A stretch of 64,000 nt of DNA from Lentisphaeria bacterium (GTDB lineage Bacteria; Verrucomicrobiota; Lentisphaeria; Victivallales; UBA1829). The notes under the pieces are model-generated. The model was not told where the DNA came from and searched no databases. It saw nothing but the letters and a program-made list of their open reading frames with translations. The position numbers and the translations under genes were made by a program. Positions within the stretch are counted from its first letter, which is position 1. The number at the start of each line of letters is the position of its first letter. Positions 60,260 to 64,000 of the stretch are shown here, one piece after another. The stretch lies in NCBI GenBank assembly GCA_003526375.1, contig DPDG01000026.1:1-64000 (forward strand). The letters are read 5' to 3'.

Positions 60260-62274
60260 TCTGACACCTCGCTTTCTTCGGGTATGAGATTGATGCCGGA
60301 TGCCGGAGGCTGTCCCGTTTCCGGCGGAACGCTTTCTCCCGTAAAGAAGAATCCCCATGCAAGCATTGCAATCAGGGCGGCAACCATAATCAGAATGTAA
60401 AGATGAAGATAACCGGATTGAATGACATGGATTCTATCCGAAATTTTCGCAATCAGGCGAAACAGCGGTTTCCATAAGATGCGCGTGGCGGCGCCCTCCG
60501 TTTCAACGATGATTTCCGCCGATGCGGGAAAAAGTCCATGCGGGCGCTCCAGTTTCTTACGCGGATGCAGAATACAGGTGAAAAGATCGCAGAGCGGCTG
60601 GGAAAACGCGCTGGCGGTATATTCCATCCGCGCGGACGGCCGGGCATAACCGCAGTCCCATGTGCCGCGTATTTCCTCGGCGCGACCGCGTGCGAGCATA
60701 CAGCGGAACACGGCGACGACCGCAAAAAATACGAAAATCAGACAGGCAAACAGTCCCAGTTTTGCGAGAATGTCTGAAATGCTGATGATCTGGCTCATGA
60801 TATCCTCCTGCGGCAGACGGGAAAAATGCTCCGTCAGAGGAGCCGTCATGCGGCAGACTGCCGGCGCAGACATGGTGAGCGCAAAACTCAAAGCAAGAAA
60901 GACCAGGAGCGGAATGATCATGCTCCATGCCGGCCGCTCCGCTTTTGCCGCCGCATCGGAACGCGGTTCGCCGAGGAAAACCCCGCCGACGGCTTTCGTA
61001 AACGCTCCCGCGGCGAAACCGCCGACAAGCGCCAGCACAATGACGGATGCCAGAGACATGGCGAAAAGAGCGCCGGAACCATTGGCGATTCCGCTGAAAG
61101 CCGCCATATAGATCAGAAATTCTCCGAGAAAACCGTTGAACGGAGGCAGTCCGCTGATTGAAAGCGAGGAAAACGTGAAAACGGTTCCGGTCCACGGCAT
61201 GCGTTTGAGCAGACCGCCGAGCAGATCCATGTTGAGCAGTCCCGTGGATTTGAAGACGGAACCCGCGCACAGAAAGAGAGACCCCTTGAGCACCGCATGA
61301 TTCAACAGATGGAGAAACGCGCCGCCGAAACCGAACGCCGCCATGACAACATCGGTGCTGGCTGTCCCCAGAAATCCGAAGCCGAGCCCGATGCACATGA
61401 TTCCCATGTTTTCGATACTGGAATAGGCGAGAAGCCGTTTCAGGTTCTTCTGTGCAAGCGCGAAAATCACGCCTCCCGCGGCGCCGGTAAGCCCGAGCCA
61501 GAGAAAGGTCCATCCGTAAAACGCCAGCGGGCCGTTCTCATGAATCACAAAACGCAGGATTCCATAAAGTCCGAGGTTGATCATCGAAGCGGACATGACC
61601 GCCGAAACCGGCGCCGGCGCGGCGGGATGCGCCTCCGGCAGCCAGACATGGAACAGGGGAAAACCGGCTTTGAGCCCGAAACCTGCGATACCAAGAAGAA
61701 ACAGAATGAATTCCAGATGAAGAAGGCCGCTGTTGCCGCTTCCGAGAATGAACATGACGATCAGGAATGCGGCTCCCGCATGGCACGCCAGCAGATAAAT
61801 CCATGCCGCGCGCATGGTTGCTCTGGACTTGTATTCAAATGCGACAAGTGCAAAACTCATCAGCCCCATCAGCTCCCATGCGGTCAGGAAAGAGACAGCG
61901 GAAGTCATCAGCGTGACAAGGATCATCGCCGCCTGCGTCATATTGAAGAAAAACCAGTAAATGCCGCTTTTCCCGTGATCGTGTCCCTTCATATACCCCA
62001 GAGAATGCAGCGCCGCCAGCGGTCCGACAATCAATACGGGCAGGAGGAAAAGCGCGGAAAGCAGGTCAAAGCGGCAGGCGACTCCGCCTATGGAACAGGA
62101 AAACGCGGGAATCCATTGGAAAAACATTCCGCATACGACACCCAGTCCGCAAAGTGCGCCGAAGATGCATCCTGCCGCGCCGGCCAATGCGGGAATTCTG
62201 GGAACACGGTTGCAGAGCAAGGCAAGAATTCCGCCGGCGACAGGCGGAATCAGGGAAAGAAGAATCGGTATCAT
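60256..62274 (-). CDS. HyfB/NuoL-like proton-translocating membrane subunit
   Basis: The 672-residue protein is the first gene of the complex I-like operon. About 15 helices are present. The antiporter core shows SFLTAWELMGLMSFALVAFE, GFGLKAGFPLFHVWLPEAHP, LKRLLAYSSIENMGIMC and LLNHAVLKGSLFLCAGSV. The C-terminus (about 530-640) has the CGYARPSARMEYTASAFSQP segment typical of HyfB/MbhH-like subunits and a last helix near 630-650. TGGAGTCTCT precedes the ATG. Two antiporter-like subunits (this and the HyfF-like one) imply at least two ion channels. Confidence 0.9.
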   Translation of the reverse strand: MIPILLSLIPPVAGGILALLCNRVPRIPALAGAAGCIFGALCGLGVVCGMFFQWIPAFSCSIGGVACRFDLLSALFLLPVLIVGPLAALHSLGYMKGHDHGKSGIYWFFFNMTQAAMILVTLMTSAVSFLTAWELMGLMSFALVAFEYKSRATMRAAWIYLLACHAGAAFLIVMFILGSGNSGLLHLEFILFLLGIAGFGLKAGFPLFHVWLPEAHPAAPAPVSAVMSASMINLGLYGILRFVIHENGPLAFYGWTFLWLGLTGAAGGVIFALAQKNLKRLLAYSSIENMGIMCIGLGFGFLGTASTDVVMAAFGFGGAFLHLLNHAVLKGSLFLCAGSVFKSTGLLNMDLLGGLLKRMPWTGTVFTFSSLSISGLPPFNGFLGEFLIYMAAFSGIANGSGALFAMSLASVIVLALVGGFAAGAFTKAVGGVFLGEPRSDAAAKAERPAWSMIIPLLVFLALSFALTMSAPAVCRMTAPLTEHFSRLPQEDIMSQIISISDILAKLGLFACLIFVFFAVVAVFRCMLARGRAEEIRGTWDCGYARPSARMEYTASAFSQPLCDLFTCILHPRKKLERPHGLFPASAEIIVETEGAATRILWKPLFRLIAKISDRIHVIQSGYLHLYILIMVAALIAMLAWGFFFTGESVPPETGQPPASGINLIPEESEVSE

Positions 62275-62485
62275 AGAGACTCCAGACCATTGATTATTAC
62301 TATTGATATTTTCAGTACACTATTTATAAAAAAATTACGGGCATATAATTTATTCTGTTTTTGGATTTTTTCAAGAGAGAAATCGGAAATCCGGCGCTTG
62401 AGCATGAAATTTCCGTCCGGAACTTGAAACTTTCCGTCAAACGGTGTATATTTTTTATTCTTTTATAACATAAGGTTTTTCAAAC

Positions 62486-62584
62486 ATGAGAATGAGGATA
62501 TTTTTGGAGGGAAAACATGTCGCCGTACGCGGCCCGGTCGTGTCGGTGGCGCCTCGGCCGGGTCTTGCAGCACAGCCAGCCTGA
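62486..62584 (+). CDS. candidate ilvB leader peptide, Val-rich
   Basis: A 32-codon frame starts MRMRIFLEGKHVAVRGPVVS and runs on with VAPRPG to a TGA at 62582. It holds five Val codons in eleven (119-151). TAAGG lies about 10 nt before the ATG. A competing ATG at 62517 in another frame has a stronger GGAGGG site. A hairpin at the stop codon is followed by a T-rich stretch. Position before an acetolactate synthase gene fits classical Val/Leu attenuation as in enteric ilvB, but the peptide is not long in Val runs. Confidence 0.35.
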   Translation: MRMRIFLEGKHVAVRGPVVSVAPRPGLAAQPA

Positions 62585-62610
62585 ATGTTCTGGAACATTC
62601 ATTTTCTCAT
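62583..62610 (+). terminator. candidate attenuator hairpin before ilvB
   Basis: GAATGTTC and GAACATTC (62583-62600) form a hairpin (6 bp with a 4-nt loop if strict), followed by ATTTTCTC. GC-rich complementary blocks upstream (CCCGG near 62533-62537 and CCGGG near 62558-62562) could form alternative structures. Confidence 0.4.
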
Positions 62611-62648
62611 CTTACAAAAATAATTAAATTCGGATCGACAGCACTATC

Positions 62649-64000
62649 ATGAAAAACACAGCAAAAGAACCCCAGAAGCCGATCAAAGGCGCTGAAATCG
62701 TAATCAAAACTCTGGAAAAGCTCGGAGTCGAAACTATTTTTGCATATCCGGGCGGACAGTCCATCGAGCTCCATCAGGCGCTCGGAAAATCCAGTCTCCG
62801 CGTAATTCTGCCGCGCCATGAACAGGGAGGAGCTTTCGCCGCAGACGGTTTTGCGCGCGTCTCCGGCAGGACAGGCGTCTGCATGGCGACCAGCGGTCCC
62901 GGAGCGACAAACCTCATTACAGGCATTGCCGATGCTTATATGGATTCCATTCCGGTCGTTTTCATTACCGGACAGGTCGGCGCCCAGTTCATCGGAAAAA
63001 ATGCGTTTCAGGAAACCGACATCATCGGCGTTACGCGTCCGGTCGTCAAACACAGCTACCTTGTCCTGAATGTTGACGATATTCCGCGTATCATCTGCGA
63101 AGCCTTCAAACTTGCCTCCGAAGGGCGCCCCGGGCCCGTTGTCGTGGATATCCCCAAGAATGTCCAGCAGGCGATGGCTGTTCCCGTTTTTCCCGAAGAA
63201 GTCAAAGTGAAGTCGCTTTCCGCCGGGCTGCACGTAAATCAATCCGATATCGAAGCGATCAGGAAAGCAATCAAAAAAGCGCAGCGCCCCTGTATTTACG
63301 CCGGCGGCGGCATTATCTCGTCCGGTGCGTCCGAAGAACTCCGCGAGTTTGCGCATTCCTACAATATTCCCGTGACGACCACTCTGATGGGGCTCGGCTC
63401 ATTTCCGGAGGAGGACCCGCTTTCCCTCCGCTGGCTCGGGATGCATGGCACCTACTATGCGAATTATGCCGCGAATGAGTGTGATCTGCTGATCGCCCTC
63501 GGTGCGCGTTTCGACGACCGTGTGACGGGACCCGTCGCGACATTTGCGCAGGACGCCTACATCATTCATGTGGATATCGACGTCTCCGAAATCAATAAGA
63601 ACAAACGTGCCGACCTCGGCGTGATCGCCGACGTCAAAGAAGTTCTTGCCGAACTCAACAAAAAACCGCTCCGCAAGGATTACACCGAGTGGCTGAATCA
63701 GATCGCACAATGGAAGCAGGAGCATCCTTTCTCCTATATCAAATCAAAGCCGCACACTCCACCTCAGCCTCAGTTCGTCATTGAGAAGCTCTATGAACTG
63801 ACGCATGGCGATGCAATCATCGTTCCCGGCGTGGGACAGCATCAGATGTGGTCGGCACAGTTTTACAAATACAAAAATCCGCGCCAGTTCCTGACATCGG
63901 GGGGGCTCGGCTCCATGGGCTTCGGGCTCCCCGCTGCAATGGGTGCGAAGGTCGCGTGCCCGGAGAAAACCGTCATCAACATTGACGGTGACGGTTCGTT
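62649..64000 (+). CDS. ilvB: acetolactate synthase large subunit, partial (runs off the window)
   Basis: The first 450 codons of a thiamine diphosphate enzyme that makes acetolactate/acetohydroxybutyrate for Val, Leu and Ile synthesis. The ThDP pyrimidine-binding domain includes IFAYPGGQSIELHQAL and LPRHEQGGAFAADGFAR (catalytic Glu), then TSGPGATNLITGIADAYMDS. The FAD-linked central domain has LGARFDDRVTG. The start of the third domain (LGSMGFGLPAAMGAK, INIDGDGS) is visible before the sequence ends. The FAD region and the context favour the anabolic IlvB over catabolic AlsS. The stop and the regulatory subunit gene ilvN lie outside the window. Confidence 0.93.
   Translation, partial: MKNTAKEPQKPIKGAEIVIKTLEKLGVETIFAYPGGQSIELHQALGKSSLRVILPRHEQGGAFAADGFARVSGRTGVCMATSGPGATNLITGIADAYMDSIPVVFITGQVGAQFIGKNAFQETDIIGVTRPVVKHSYLVLNVDDIPRIICEAFKLASEGRPGPVVVDIPKNVQQAMAVPVFPEEVKVKSLSAGLHVNQSDIEAIRKAIKKAQRPCIYAGGGIISSGASEELREFAHSYNIPVTTTLMGLGSFPEEDPLSLRWLGMHGTYYANYAANECDLLIALGARFDDRVTGPVATFAQDAYIIHVDIDVSEINKNKRADLGVIADVKEVLAELNKKPLRKDYTEWLNQIAQWKQEHPFSYIKSKPHTPPQPQFVIEKLYELTHGDAIIVPGVGQHQMWSAQFYKYKNPRQFLTSGGLGSMGFGLPAAMGAKVACPEKTVINIDGDGS

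Larger units (their letters stand above)
62275..62648. promoter_or_regulatory. divergent intergenic region with promoters and ilvB leader
   Basis: The left part (62275-62450) is AT-rich and should hold the promoters of the HyfB-like operon (minus) and of ilvB (plus); I cannot assign boxes with confidence. The right part holds a short Val-rich reading frame and a hairpin, listed separately. Confidence 0.5.

Noticed and set aside
54882..62274. Genuine hydrogenase-4 or NADH dehydrogenase annotation
   Set aside because: NiFe cysteine motifs are missing, and the NADH input module and NuoA/NuoJ genes are absent.
1..64000. tRNA or rRNA genes
   Set aside because: Intergenic regions were read for cloverleaf and conserved rRNA patterns by eye; none was convincing.

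Overview
The window reads as chromosomal DNA of a Gram-negative, carbohydrate-degrading bacterium of the PVC superphylum, most likely a Lentisphaerae/Victivallales relative. This is inferred from family content only. It has prepilin-type proteins of the FTLIELLVVI...H-X9-DG kind placed beside glycoside hydrolase genes, long-G Shine-Dalgarno sites such as AAAGGGGGAA, several lipoproteins, and GH9, GH16, GH39-like and GH42-like enzymes. No rRNA, tRNA, CRISPR array, transposase or phage gene was seen.

Layout. 0.2-6.6 kb: PilT ATPase, then a tightly coupled FHA-MoxR / DUF58 / transglutaminase operon. 6.65-8.1 kb: a gene-free, highly structured repeat region with hairpins and thirteen TC5-7 tracts. 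8.1-11.3 kb: Fe-type alcohol dehydrogenase, an AT-rich orphan gene, and a frameshifted gene ending in a caspase-like/DUF4347-like domain. 11.3-15.3 kb: a pseudopilin + GH42-like operon with a clear promoter and a palindromic operator. 15.5-21.6 kb: SWIM-SNF2 helicase, xseB, amidohydrolase, GNAT and a GntR/LacI-type regulator. 21.8-28.9 kb: an exopolysaccharide locus (STAS, sugar transferase, left-handed beta-helix protein, Wzc-like, Wza-like, Wzy/ligase-like). 28.9-37.8 kb: lipoproteins, GH9 enzyme, FAD oxidoreductase divergent from a PocR-AraC regulator, a DUF1877-like protein and a second pseudopilin. 38.0-42.0 kb: proA-bioG-bioC-mtaB operon. 42.3-48.1 kb: IclR-controlled sugar catabolic operon (GH39-like, SDR, GH16, UlaG-like lactonase, enolase-superfamily dehydratase). 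48.3-51.1 kb: UPF1-like helicase and a small membrane protein. 51.4-54.9 kb: retropepsin-like / inactive transglutaminase-7TM / ATP-grasp cassette. 54.9-62.3 kb: six-gene complex I-like/hydrogenase-4-like operon whose large subunit lacks the NiFe cysteine motifs. 62.5-64.0 kb: start of an acetolactate synthase gene behind a possible attenuator.

How it works together. The hydrolases would release sugars outside or inside the cell. The 42-48 kb operon looks like a dehydrogenase-lactonase-dehydratase oxidative route. The complex I-like operon would couple an unidentified redox reaction to ion movement. The three most unusual items are the structured repeat region, the membrane complex without NiFe ligands, and the exopolysaccharide locus in which two enzymes have lost their catalytic signatures.
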